From assembly GCA_029237685.1 (NCBI GenBank), contig JAQZBV010000052.1, positions 1 to 33,781 of the forward strand: 33,781 nucleotides of DNA, read 5' to 3'. Shown here one piece after another: positions 15,162 through 22,846 of the stretch. A model generated the notes under the pieces. It saw nothing but the letters and a program-made list of their open reading frames with translations, searched no databases and was not told the origin of the DNA. A program made the position numbers and the translations under genes. The stretch is from Cytophagaceae bacterium (GTDB lineage Bacteria > Bacteroidota > Bacteroidia > Cytophagales > Cytophagaceae). Within the stretch, counting starts at the first letter, position 1. Each line of letters starts with the position of its first letter.

Positions 15162-16391
15162 CTAGTATAGGTTCGTTCTTTTCTCGTATCTCGATCCTTT
15201 CAATCCGAAATAGAAGATGTAGGCGTAGCACACCAATAGAATAGCAAAGCCTGCTCCTATAGATGGAATGGTTACAATATTCATGAACAACAATGGAATC
15301 ACAGCACCACCTAGAATCATCATGATCAGATAAGAAGAGCCTTCTTCTGTAAATTTACCCAGACCATCAATTGAAAGCATGAATACACATGGCCACAGAA
15401 TAGAGTTGAACAAACCAATCAACACGAGAAATAAGATGGTATGCTCTCCGCCATTAAAGATAAGATAAACAACAAGCATCAAGATCGCTCCCAGGGTATT
15501 TACCATGACCAATTTGCGCGGACTCAATTTAATCAAAGCAGCTGCACCAATGAAACGGCCGATCATCGCCAATCCCCAATAGTGTTGAGAGAAACCAGGA
15601 TCTTGTCTGTAGATAAATTGTCCTATTGCTACCTCAGCTCCTACGTAAGCGAAAATAGCGATCATGCCCAATACAAAATGTTTTACTTGCAATTCATTGG
15701 TGATGGGCTTATCTGATTTGATGTTCGGTTCTACGTTAGCCGTTTGAATACTTGGAAGGTTAGCGAAGTATACCAATGCACCAATCAACAACCAAAGTGC
15801 ACCTAGAATCAAATAAGGAACTTGAACATAATTTACTATTGCGCTGTCAATTTCTGATGGTGACAATAAACCGAAATCATCCGGATTGTAACCTGCTATG
15901 TTATAAAAAACACCTGCTGCCAATAACGGAGCAAGGAAAGTACCTAATGAGTTGAAGGCACCAATCAAACTTAAACGGGAAGCTGATGTTTGTCTTTCCC
16001 CAACTAATAATACATATGGGTTAGCGGCAGTCTGTAACAGTGTAAAACCTGTAGCTACTACTACCAATGCCATGATGAAAAGAGGAAAGGATCTGAATCC
16101 CGCGGCCGGATAAAACAAAAAGCAACCAGCGGCTGCTAATAATGCTCCAGCCAAAAGGCCTTTACGAAACCCAATTTTATCAATGACTTTACCTGAAGGA
16201 TAGCCGGCTATAAAGTAAGTGCTGTAAAATGCTACATGAATAAATAAAGCTTGGAAGGGAGTTAAGCGAAAAACAGTGCTTAGCTGATCTGTCAAGGCAA
16301 TGTTTAGCACAGTAATCAATCCCCACATGAAAAAGAGGACAGACATTACGGAAAGTGCTTTGTTAAGGTTTACTTTTTTGTCGGTGTACAT
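15162..16391 (-). CDS. Sugar:H+ symporter, FucP/GluP-type MFS transporter
   Basis: 409 residues with about twelve hydrophobic segments, so an inner-membrane carrier. The N-terminal FFMWGLITVLNIALTDQLSTVFRLTPFQALFI and the later LLQTAANPYVLLVG are hallmarks of the FucP/GluP/NagP branch of the major facilitator superfamily, which imports fucose, glucose/galactose or N-acetylglucosamine by proton symport. The substrate cannot be read from sequence. A chitinase elsewhere in the window makes N-acetylglucosamine possible but not supported by linkage. The gene is divergent from the DUF4286 gene and ends in its own terminator. The cytoplasmic loop between the two halves (about 215-233) is short and charged. 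Confidence 0.9.
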   Translation of the reverse strand: MYTDKKVNLNKALSVMSVLFFMWGLITVLNIALTDQLSTVFRLTPFQALFIHVAFYSTYFIAGYPSGKVIDKIGFRKGLLAGALLAAAGCFLFYPAAGFRSFPLFIMALVVVATGFTLLQTAANPYVLLVGERQTSASRLSLIGAFNSLGTFLAPLLAAGVFYNIAGYNPDDFGLLSPSEIDSAIVNYVQVPYLILGALWLLIGALVYFANLPSIQTANVEPNIKSDKPITNELQVKHFVLGMIAIFAYVGAEVAIGQFIYRQDPGFSQHYWGLAMIGRFIGAAALIKLSPRKLVMVNTLGAILMLVVYLIFNGGEHTILFLVLIGLFNSILWPCVFMLSIDGLGKFTEEGSSYLIMMILGGAVIPLLFMNIVTIPSIGAGFAILLVCYAYIFYFGLKGSRYEKRTNLY

Positions 16392-16515
16392 GTTAAACTA
16401 GATTTTAAAAAACCAATGACTCGTTGATTGAGGGATATACGTTGTATATTTATATAAAGTTATTTGACAATCCAATTAATTTAACCAATAATGCAAAAAA
16501 ATGATTTAACATCTG

Positions 16516-16821
16516 ATGTTTATACTCAATACAACCTATATCACTACCAAAAATAACGAGGACGCTTGGAAAAATTGGTTAAAAGAAGATGCTTTTTCCC
16601 AAAGCATTGCCTTCAGAACGCCCGATTTCAGTGTCTACCGGATCGGTCATGCAGCCGACGAGGACCAGGTAAGCTTTGCCGTACAGTTTTCATTTGATAA
16701 CATGGCTATGCTAGATTTGTTTCAGGAAGAACTGGAAAAGATTCATCAAAATAGTCTGGCCAAACGATTTGGTGCCCAATGTGTATTTTTTATGACCGTG
16801 CTCAGTCGCGAAAAAATATAG
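16516..16821 (+). CDS. DUF4286 family protein
   Basis: 101 residues, small and cytosolic. The pattern matches DUF4286: an N-terminal strand (FILNTTYITT), a helix with EDAWKNWLKEDAF, then VSFAVQFSFDNMAMLDLFQEELEKIHQNSLAKRFGAQCVFFMTVL. The family has a ferredoxin-like alpha/beta pattern and no known function. It is common as a single-copy gene in Bacteroidota. The ATG at 16516 is the only sensible start because stops lie upstream. It converges on serS across a hairpin element. Confidence 0.8.
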   Translation: MFILNTTYITTKNNEDAWKNWLKEDAFSQSIAFRTPDFSVYRIGHAADEDQVSFAVQFSFDNMAMLDLFQEELEKIHQNSLAKRFGAQCVFFMTVLSREKI

Positions 16822-16834
16822 TCGGAACAGTATA

Positions 16835-16885
16835 GAGCGCGAGTATGGAGAATATCTCTCTACTCGCGCTCCATACTCCATACTC
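16835..16885. repeat. Palindromic element between DUF4286 gene and serS
   Basis: GAGCGCGAGTA (16835-16845) pairs perfectly with 16861-16871 (11 bp). GAGTATGGAG (16841-16850) pairs with either of two tandem complements (16869-16878 or 16876-16885). These are overlapping, alternative stems. It lies between convergent genes and is followed by TTTTA, so it could terminate transcription in either direction. Related words occur at 14759-14825. Confidence 0.75.
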
Positions 16886-16897
16886 TTTTATAGCTTC

Positions 16898-18169
16898 TTA
16901 GATTTTATCAAAGCCGGTATAGGCGTGCAATACTTTCGGAAGCTTGATGCCATCCGCTGTTTGATTGTTTTCCAACAAGGCTGCGACAATACGGGGCAAA
17001 GCCATGGCACTGCCATTCAACGTATGTAACAATTGTGTTTTTCCTTCCGTTGTCTTATAGCGCAACTTCAAACGATTGGCTTGGTAGACTTCAAAGTTAC
17101 TCACTGAACTTACTTCCAGCCATCTTTTCTGCGCGGCGGAATACACTTCGAAATCAAAGGTAAGCGCCGACGTGAAACTCATGTCACCACCACACAATTT
17201 TAAAATGCGGAAAGGCAATTCCAATTTGGTCAACAAAGACGTGACATGCGCTTTCATTTCCTCCAATATAGCATAGGAGTTTTCAGGTTGGGTGATCTGC
17301 ACAATTTCCACTTTATCGAATTGGTGCAGGCGATTCAAGCCTCTTACATCTGCTCCCCATGAGCCCGCTTCCCTTCGAAAGCAAGGGGTGTAGCCGACAT
17401 TCTTTACCGGTAATTGATCTTCTTTCAGAATCACATCGCGGTAAAGATTCGTGATCGGAACTTCTGCAGTTGGAATAAGGTATAAGTCATCGGCTGCATC
17501 ATGGTACATCTGACCGTCTTTGTCCGGCAATTGTCCGGTAGCAAAACCGGATGCGGCGTTTACCAATATGGGTGGCTGAATCTCTATGTAGCCCGCAGCC
17601 GTCGCTTCATCCAGGAAAAAATTGATCAGTGCGCGTTGCAGTTTTGCCCCTTTGTTTTTGTAAACAGGAAATCCGGCACCGGCAATTTTGTTACCCAATT
17701 CGAAATCGATGATATCATAGTCTTTGATCAATTCCCAATGCGGCTTGGCCTGTTCTGACAAGGTTGGTATAGTTCCCGCTTTGTATACTTCTACATTTTC
17801 TTCCGGTGTTCTTCCTTCGGGTACTTCAGGGCTTGGTACATTAGGTATACGCACCAAAATTGACAACACTTCCTCCTCCAAACTGGCCAGTTGGTCCTGC
17901 CATTCTTTCAACAAAGATTTATTCTCCGCAGTCTTACTTTTCAGTCCTTCCGCCTCGTCTTTCTTCCCGGACTTCATCAATTCACCGATTTGTCTGGCCA
18001 AACCATTGGCTTCGGCAGACAAAGCATCTGCCTTGCTTTGTACCTCTCTTCGTTTCTGATCCAGCACAATCACGCTGTCTATGAGCTTTTCAGCATCCTT
18101 TAGGTGTTTTTTAACTAAACCTGCAACAACAGCGTCTTTCTGCTCTCTTATAAGATTAATGGGTAACAT
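16898..18169 (-). CDS. serS: Seryl-tRNA synthetase
   Basis: This class II synthetase charges tRNA-Ser, and tRNA-Sec where present. The 423 residues match the family. An N-terminal antiparallel coiled-coil arm (about 25-105, rich in Lys/Glu/Leu heptads) binds the tRNA. The catalytic domain contains TAEVPITNLYRD, motif 2 (CFRREAGSWGADVRGLNRLHQFDKVE) and motif 3 (LNGSAMALPRIVAALLENNQ). The start is MLPINLIRE, as usual for SerRS. It is monocistronic by context, with a convergent neighbour downstream and a ~600-bp non-coding region upstream. Confidence 0.97.
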   Translation of the reverse strand: MLPINLIREQKDAVVAGLVKKHLKDAEKLIDSVIVLDQKRREVQSKADALSAEANGLARQIGELMKSGKKDEAEGLKSKTAENKSLLKEWQDQLASLEEEVLSILVRIPNVPSPEVPEGRTPEENVEVYKAGTIPTLSEQAKPHWELIKDYDIIDFELGNKIAGAGFPVYKNKGAKLQRALINFFLDEATAAGYIEIQPPILVNAASGFATGQLPDKDGQMYHDAADDLYLIPTAEVPITNLYRDVILKEDQLPVKNVGYTPCFRREAGSWGADVRGLNRLHQFDKVEIVQITQPENSYAILEEMKAHVTSLLTKLELPFRILKLCGGDMSFTSALTFDFEVYSAAQKRWLEVSSVSNFEVYQANRLKLRYKTTEGKTQLLHTLNGSAMALPRIVAALLENNQTADGIKLPKVLHAYTGFDKI

Positions 18170-18262
18170 ATCGTATATTTGTATTAACGGCTACAAGTTA
18201 GAGAAAATGGCCGAATTTTATAATCAACACTCTACTCTAAATATTTGGTTGTCCTCCGGCTT

Positions 18263-18375
18263 GCGTTAGGGATTGAGCCATTGTTTGAGCTCTCCCGCCA
18301 CTACAAAGATTTGCATGACTTTTAGGATGAAATGGCGGGAAGCGAGTGGCGAAAGCCCGGCCCGAAGGGAACGCC
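18263..18375 (+). ncRNA. Structured RNA-like repeat element, copy 1 (upstream of rho)
   Basis: The element starts GCGTTAGGGATTGAGCC and ends GGGAACGCC, so GCGTT (18263-18267) closes a terminal stem with AACGC (18370-18374). Inside are a hairpin CCCGCCA/TGGCGGG and a small hairpin CCC-GAA-GGG preceded by GAAAGCCCGG. Copy 2 has the same ends but a different internal hairpin sequence that still pairs, which supports a conserved structure. It resembles dispersed Bacteroidota elements. Whether it matches the Rfam Flavo-1 motif should be tested; I cannot confirm that here. Confidence 0.55.
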
Positions 18376-18482
18376 ATCATCTTCATCAAACAGCACACTA
18401 TTTATTTATTCATCTATTATTCAATTATTATACAACAACAAATTATTCTCAAATGGGCTTAAATTATTACCTAGAAGTTAAG
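18376..18482. other. AT-rich spacer between the two inverted elements
   Basis: About 107 bp, AT-rich, with no ORF or motif I can support. It would form the loop if the two flanking copies paired with each other (26 bp perfect outer arm, 31 of 32 bp inner arm). Confidence 0.6.
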
Positions 18483-18558
18483 GGCGTTCCCTGCGGGCCG
18501 GGCTTTCGCCACTCTCCTGATAGCTATCGGGATCAAACAATGGCTCAATCCCTAACGC
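18483..18558 (-). ncRNA. Structured RNA-like repeat element, copy 2 (inverted)
   Basis: Read on the minus strand it begins GCGTTAGGGATTGAGCC and ends GGGAACGCC, as copy 1 does. Its internal hairpin is TCCCGATAGCTATCAGGA, unrelated in sequence to copy 1's CCCGCCA/TGGCGGG. The 3' hairpin is CCC-GCA-GGG where copy 1 has CCC-GAA-GGG, a change only in the loop. Confidence 0.55.
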
Positions 18559-18786
18559 AATCCTCTTTCAAGAGCCATAAATAACAACTATTTGCAGTAA
18601 TATTGCCTAGGCTATTGACTTATAGTATAAATCGGTTTATTATTGCAATACCAAATGCAAAGCTGAACATTCTTTGGTTCACACCTCTTAGAATACAACT
18701 CACTGGATTTATCGATTTATTCCCTTACACCTCCCGCCAGATTTAAGGCTTCGTCCTGAATCTATTTCATTAATTTATTTTATTTT
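18559..18786. promoter_or_regulatory. Upstream region of rho
   Basis: About 228 bp, AT-rich, with no ORF. It must contain at least part of the rho promoter and leader, but I cannot place either with confidence. There is no clear Shine-Dalgarno before the rho ATG. Confidence 0.4.
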
Positions 18787-20379
18787 ATGTACAACATTGA
18801 AGAATTAGACCTCAAGCTACTTTCAGAATTACGAGAAATTGCCGAAAAACTAGAAGTTCCCAACTTCAAAAAACTCCAAAAAGGAGAGCTTATTTACAAA
18901 ATTTTAGACCACCAAGCACTTATGCCAGAAAAGGCCCCCAAACCAACTGAGAGCAAATCTACTTTTAAACGTGCAAACGTTGTTGCCCCTGCCGAAGAAG
19001 GCGCTGAGCCGGAAGAGAAAACAGATTTGAAAAAACGTACACGCATGAAACGCGAAAACGTGAAAGAATTACCGGCCGAAACTTTTACATCCGCTCCGCA
19101 GGATGTATTCGAAGCCCCCGCTTATGAATCAACACCTAAACATATTATTTCTGATGAGCCTATTGCAGCGCCAATCAGAGAAACGAGCTTTGAACAAGCA
19201 CGTGAAGAAAGAGAAGGATTCAAACCGAGAAAAGCCAATCTGAATGTCAAAGAATTTGACGGCCTGATTGAAAACACGGGTGTATTGGAAATGATGCAGG
19301 AAGGCTACGGCTTTCTTCGCTCTGCCGATTACAACTACCTGGCCAGCCCTGACGATATTTATGTTTCACCTTCACAGGTAAAACTATTCGGTTTGAAAAC
19401 CGGTGATACCATTCATGGACACGTTCGTCCCCCAAAAGAAGGGGAGAAGTATTTCGCTCTATTGAAAGTGGAATCTGTAAACGGTAAAACAACCGATGAA
19501 ATCAGAGATCGTATTCCGTTTGAATTTTTAACTCCATTGTTCCCGGACGAAAAATTGCACCTGAGCAGCAAGCGCGGCGCACCTAATAATATATCTACCC
19601 GTGTATTGGATTTGTTTGCTCCGATTGGTAAAGGACAAAGAGGTATGATCGTTTCTCCACCAAAAAGTGGTAAGACGGTTCTCTTGAAAGAAATTGCGAA
19701 TGCCATCGCAGAAAACCATCCGGAAGTTTACCTGATCATCTTGTTGATTGACGAACGTCCGGAAGAAGTAACGGATATGGCAAGAAGCGTAAGAGGAGAA
19801 GTGATTTCTTCTACTTTCGACGAACAAGCAGATCGTCACGTAAAAATTTCTAACATCGTTCTGGAAAAAGCAAAGAGAATGGTTGAATGTGGTCACGATG
19901 TCGTGATCTTGTTAGATTCTATCACTCGTTTGGCTAGAGCCTATAACACTGTCGTTCCTTCTTCCGGTAAAATCTTATCGGGTGGTGTGGATGCCAACGC
20001 CTTGCACAGACCGAAGCGTTTCTTCGGTGCGGCTCGTAACGTTGAGAACGGAGGTTCATTGACCATCATCGCTACCGCATTGATTGAAACAGGTTCTAAA
20101 ATGGACGAAGTGATCTTTGAAGAATTCAAAGGTACAGGTAACATGGAACTTCAACTGGATAGAAAACTAGCCAACAAACGTGTTTATCCTGCGATCGATG
20201 TTCCGGCATCTGGCACGCGTCGTGAAGACTTGTTGATGGACAAAGATGAATTGGCACGTGTATGGATCCTTCGTAAGTACATGTCTGACATGAACTCTAT
20301 CGAAGCCATGGAATTCTTGATTGATAGAATGGCGAAGACGAAAGATAACAATGAGTTTTTGATCTCGATGAATGGATAA
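18787..20379 (+). CDS. rho: Transcription termination factor Rho
   Basis: Rho is a hexameric RNA-dependent ATPase/translocase that ends transcription. The 530 residues exceed the ~420 of E. coli Rho. A Rho_N helical domain (1-45) is followed by a ~110-residue low-complexity, charged insertion (about 46-160) typical of Bacteroidota and some other phyla. Then come the RNA-binding cold-shock-like domain (163-235; [13 protein letters not shown]) and the ATPase core (about 250-520). Walker A is SPPKSGKT (290-297), with [10 protein letters not shown] next, then [13 protein letters not shown] and the Q/R-loop region [22 protein letters not shown] long non-coding region with inverted structured repeats precedes it and a strong hairpin terminator follows. 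Rho is autoregulated in other bacteria; here this is only possible. Confidence 0.97.
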   Translation: MYNIEELDLKLLSELREIAEKLEVPNFKKLQKGELIYKILDHQALMPEKAPKPTESKSTFKRANVVAPAEEGAEPEEKTDLKKRTRMKRENVKELPAETFTSAPQDVFEAPAYESTPKHIISDEPIAAPIRETSFEQAREEREGFKPRKANLNVKEFDGLIENTGVLEMMQEGYGFLRSADYNYLASPDDIYVSPSQVKLFGLKTGDTIHGHVRPPKEGEKYFALLKVESVNGKTTDEIRDRIPFEFLTPLFPDEKLHLSSKRGAPNNISTRVLDLFAPIGKGQRGMIVSPPKSGKTVLLKEIANAIAENHPEVYLIILLIDERPEEVTDMARSVRGEVISSTFDEQADRHVKISNIVLEKAKRMVECGHDVVILLDSITRLARAYNTVVPSSGKILSGGVDANALHRPKRFFGAARNVENGGSLTIIATALIETGSKMDEVIFEEFKGTGNMELQLDRKLANKRVYPAIDVPASGTRREDLLMDKDELARVWILRKYMSDMNSIEAMEFLIDRMAKTKDNNEFLISMNG

Positions 20380-20400
20380 TTAAGTGTTCAGTGATCAGTA

Positions 20401-20433
20401 AAAAGGCTTCGATATAATCGAAGCCTTTTTTTT
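20401..20433 (+). terminator. Intrinsic terminator of rho
   Basis: A 13-bp perfect stem (20401-20413 with 20417-20429, core AGGCTTCGAT) with a 3-nt loop runs into eight T residues, 21 bp after the stop. Confidence 0.93.
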
Positions 20434-20448
20434 ATACCATTTGTCTTG

Positions 20449-20568
20449 CCCTAAATCCCCTGAAGGGGACTTTGCTTCGGAAAAAATAGGGGGATTTTAA
20501 TAAAATAAGAAAGAGAAAGAGCTGACACTCTTTTTCTTTCTTTAAAGTCCCCTTCAGGGGATTTAGGG
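20449..20568. repeat. Composite palindromic element with perfect outer arms
   Basis: The outer arms 20449-20473 and 20544-20568 are perfect 25-bp inverted repeats containing CCCTAAATCCCCTGAAGGGG. Each arm holds its own CCCC-TGAA-GGGG mini-hairpin. The inner stem 20507-20521 with 20528-20542 pairs 14 of 15 bp and is purine-rich (AAGAAAGAGAAAGAG). It is the clearest copy of this family. Confidence 0.88.
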
Positions 20569-20582
20569 GTAAGACAGGCTGC

Positions 20583-20625
20583 AAAACAAAAGAGCTCTCG
20601 ATAAAATCGAGAGCTCTTTTGTTTT
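20583..20625. terminator. Bidirectional hairpin terminator between rho and the FKBP cluster
   Basis: A ~20-bp near-perfect stem (20583-20602 with 20606-20625, core GAGCTCTCGAT) has a 3-nt loop and T/A tracts on both sides. It lies 34 bp beyond the stop of the last FKBP gene and probably terminates that minus-strand operon. Confidence 0.85.
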
Positions 20626-20658
20626 CTTAACTGATCACTGACAACCGATCACTGACCA

Positions 20659-21087
20659 CTATTTTACATTAACCAACTCCATCTCAAACATCAACACCGC
20701 ATTCGGCGGGATGATGTAGCTTCCTGGATTGTCTTCATCCGGAACACCGTGGGCACCGTAACCGAGTTCAGGAGGAACAAATAAAAAACCTTTTTCTCCC
20801 ACGTGCATCAACATCACTCCTTCTTCCCAACCTGGAATCACTTCTCTGTTGCCTAATTTAAATCGAAAATTAGCAGCTGGTCCTCTTGGCGGATCAAATC
20901 TTTTGCCGTTGAGTAAACTACCTATATAATTCACTTCTACTTTTTGTCCTTTTACCGGTTGAGCGCCTGTGCCTTTTTTAAAGACTACATACTTTAAACC
21001 TGATGAAGTCTTCAGTGTATCGTACTGCGCATGTGCGTAGCCTGCAGATAAACCGATGAACAGCAAACAAAGTAAAAGCTTATTCAT
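20659..21087 (-). CDS. Secreted FKBP-type peptidyl-prolyl cis-trans isomerase (single domain)
   Basis: 142 residues: signal peptide 1-20 (LLLCLLFIGLSAGYAHA, then Q), then one FKBP domain. The FKBP core is canonical: VEVNYIGSLLNGKRFD, FKLGNREVIPGWEEGVMLMHVGEKGFLFVPPELGYG, and a final NAVLMFEMELVNV. The GxGxxxIPGWEEG and LGYG segments line the active site, so activity is plausible. It probably assists folding of periplasmic or outer-membrane proteins. It is the last of three tandem FKBP genes (6 bp after the previous one). Confidence 0.92.
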   Translation of the reverse strand: MNKLLLCLLFIGLSAGYAHAQYDTLKTSSGLKYVVFKKGTGAQPVKGQKVEVNYIGSLLNGKRFDPPRGPAANFRFKLGNREVIPGWEEGVMLMHVGEKGFLFVPPELGYGAHGVPDEDNPGSYIIPPNAVLMFEMELVNVK

Positions 21088-21093
21088 GTTCGG

Positions 21094-21951
21094 TTATTTA
21101 ACGTCCAATAATTCCACTTCAAAAATCAGTACGCTGTTTGGAGGAATGGAGCCACCTGCTCCTCTAGTACCATAGCCCAAAGCCGAAGGAATCAATAGCA
21201 AGCCTTTTTCTCCTACACTCATCAAAGCAATTCCTTCGTCCCATCCTTTGATGACCTGACCTTGACCCAGTGCAAAATCAAAAGGAGCGTTTCTGTCTAA
21301 TGAACTGTCGAATTTTGTACCGTTCAATAATTTGCCGGTATAATGTACACTCACAGATTTACCTGCTTCTGCCCTCACGCCAGTGCCTGGTTGAGTTTGT
21401 ACATAATACAAACCGGATGGCTGCTTTACACCTTTCAGGTTGTTTTTTGCCATATAGTCCTGAATAGTTTTGTCTTCTTTGCCTACCAGTTCGGCTTCTT
21501 CCTTCTTCACCAAAGCTTCGTACTCTTCCTTGGTGTAAACACCTTCCATTTTTACGATGAATTTGAAATTGCTTCCTTTCTTAATAAATTCGGGCATTGG
21601 AGCACGAATCGCTTTTTCAAACATGCTGTCTGCATTGATCAGAAATGCCGCACTGTCTCCGGGAGACATCATTAAGAATGCTTCTTCCAAACTGGCTTTG
21701 TAACCAGGCTTCTGCGCATAAGCGGTGATGGCTCCGGATTCTTTCCAGGTATCTCTTAATAAAGAATCCGTGGAGGTATACATTTGGAAATTTACTTTAA
21801 TCACATTTTCAGCCACTGCATTGGTGCCTTTCACATCTTTATAGAAATGATACTGCAAGCCTGTTTCCGTGACTTTCTTGTATTGCTTTGGCGTCTGAGA
21901 CATCGCCATAAAAGGGATGCATAATGACAGACAGATAAAAAGTGTTTTCAT
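21094..21951 (-). CDS. Secreted FKBP-type prolyl isomerase with degenerate N-terminal FKBP-like domain
   Basis: 285 residues with a signal peptide (1-18, then QTPKQY). The N-terminal half (about 25-135) keeps an FKBP-like layout (VIKVNFQMYTSTDSLLRDT, EEAFLMMSPGDSAAFLI) but lacks the VIPGWxEG and LGYG signatures, so it is probably a binding or dimerisation module. A charged helical linker (about 140-180) follows. The C-terminal FKBP domain is complete (VSVHYTGKLLNGTKFDSS, FALGQGQVIKGWDEGIALMSVGEKG, ALGYGTRGAGGSIPPNSVLIFEVEL). It is the middle gene of the FKBP trio, 19 bp after the lipoprotein paralogue. It has the look of a chaperone-type isomerase. Confidence 0.9.
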   Translation of the reverse strand: MKTLFICLSLCIPFMAMSQTPKQYKKVTETGLQYHFYKDVKGTNAVAENVIKVNFQMYTSTDSLLRDTWKESGAITAYAQKPGYKASLEEAFLMMSPGDSAAFLINADSMFEKAIRAPMPEFIKKGSNFKFIVKMEGVYTKEEYEALVKKEEAELVGKEDKTIQDYMAKNNLKGVKQPSGLYYVQTQPGTGVRAEAGKSVSVHYTGKLLNGTKFDSSLDRNAPFDFALGQGQVIKGWDEGIALMSVGEKGLLLIPSALGYGTRGAGGSIPPNSVLIFEVELLDVK

Positions 21952-21970
21952 AATATAGCTGAATGGTTGG

Positions 21971-22846
21971 TTAGTCTAATACTTCAATTTCAAATACCAG
22001 GATCGTATTGGGAGCGATGCCACGGTTGCCGCGTTCTCCGTATGCCAATGGACTTGGGATATAGACCACTGCCTTTTCTCCTTTTTTCATTTGCAATAGC
22101 GCATCTTCCCATCCCGGAATAACTTGTCCGTAGCCCAGAGCCAAAGTGAAAGGATGACCCTTAGAGTTTTCAAGTTCCGTTCCATCCAATAATTTTAACA
22201 CATAATTGACTTGGACAGAGTCGCCTTTAATCAAATTAATACCTTGTTTGTTTACCTTTTTGAAATCAAGGTGTACACCTTGTGGTGTTCTTTGTGTTTT
22301 GATCTTGTTCTTAGCAAGGTATTGCTCGATGATCGCAGAATCTGTTTTCATTTGCTCGACTGCATTTTGCATGCTTTGCTGATTTTGCAGATCCGCTTTC
22401 TTTCTTTCATCTTCTACAAATGCTTTGGTATACATTTTACGCACTTTGATGGTAAAGGTCAGTTGATCTTTCGGATCTACTTTATCCGGTACTTTGCCTC
22501 CACCCATTGTTTTTGTAAAGAATGAATCTGCCTGAATTTGAAAACGCGCACTGTCTCCTTCCGACAACAGTTGAAATGCTTCGAAGATACAGCCTTTGTA
22601 TGTTGGCGCTGTGATCTGAGCAGGCACCGGCTGGCCCGCTTCAAAGCTGTTGAATAAGGAGGAATCTTTAGATGTTTTCATCACGTAGTCAAACATCACA
22701 AAGCCCCCTACTTCGCCGGTAGGTCCTACAGAGTCTTTGATGATTTCATATTTTAATCCACCCGGAGCAGTTTTGTATGGATCACAAGAGGTCAGCAACA
22801 AGGCTGCACAAAAAATAACAATAACAAATGAAGCGTTTTTTAACAT
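21971..22846 (-). CDS. FKBP-type prolyl isomerase lipoprotein
   Basis: 291 residues. Residues 1-20 end in the lipobox LTSC, so C21 is expected to be lipidated. A degenerate N-terminal FKBP-like region (about 45-140; FVMFDYVMKTSKDSSLFNS, EAFQLLSEGDSARFQI) is followed by a helical linker and a C-terminal FKBP domain (VQVNYVLKLLDGTELENS, LALGYGQVIPGWEDALLQMKKGEKAVVYIPSPLAYGERG). Gliding-motility proteins such as GldI are FKBP-type lipoproteins in this phylum. Resemblance is possible but orthology is not shown. The start overlaps the end of the nrnA-like gene by 7 bp (ATGTTAA), so translation is probably coupled. Confidence 0.9.
   Translation of the reverse strand: MLKNASFVIVIFCAALLLTSCDPYKTAPGGLKYEIIKDSVGPTGEVGGFVMFDYVMKTSKDSSLFNSFEAGQPVPAQITAPTYKGCIFEAFQLLSEGDSARFQIQADSFFTKTMGGGKVPDKVDPKDQLTFTIKVRKMYTKAFVEDERKKADLQNQQSMQNAVEQMKTDSAIIEQYLAKNKIKTQRTPQGVHLDFKKVNKQGINLIKGDSVQVNYVLKLLDGTELENSKGHPFTLALGYGQVIPGWEDALLQMKKGEKAVVYIPSPLAYGERGNRGIAPNTILVFEIEVLD

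Noticed and set aside
18273-18584. 103-codon plus-strand open frame upstream of rho
   Set aside because: It spans both inverted structured repeats and the AT-rich loop. The translation is low in coding character and is explained by the repeats.
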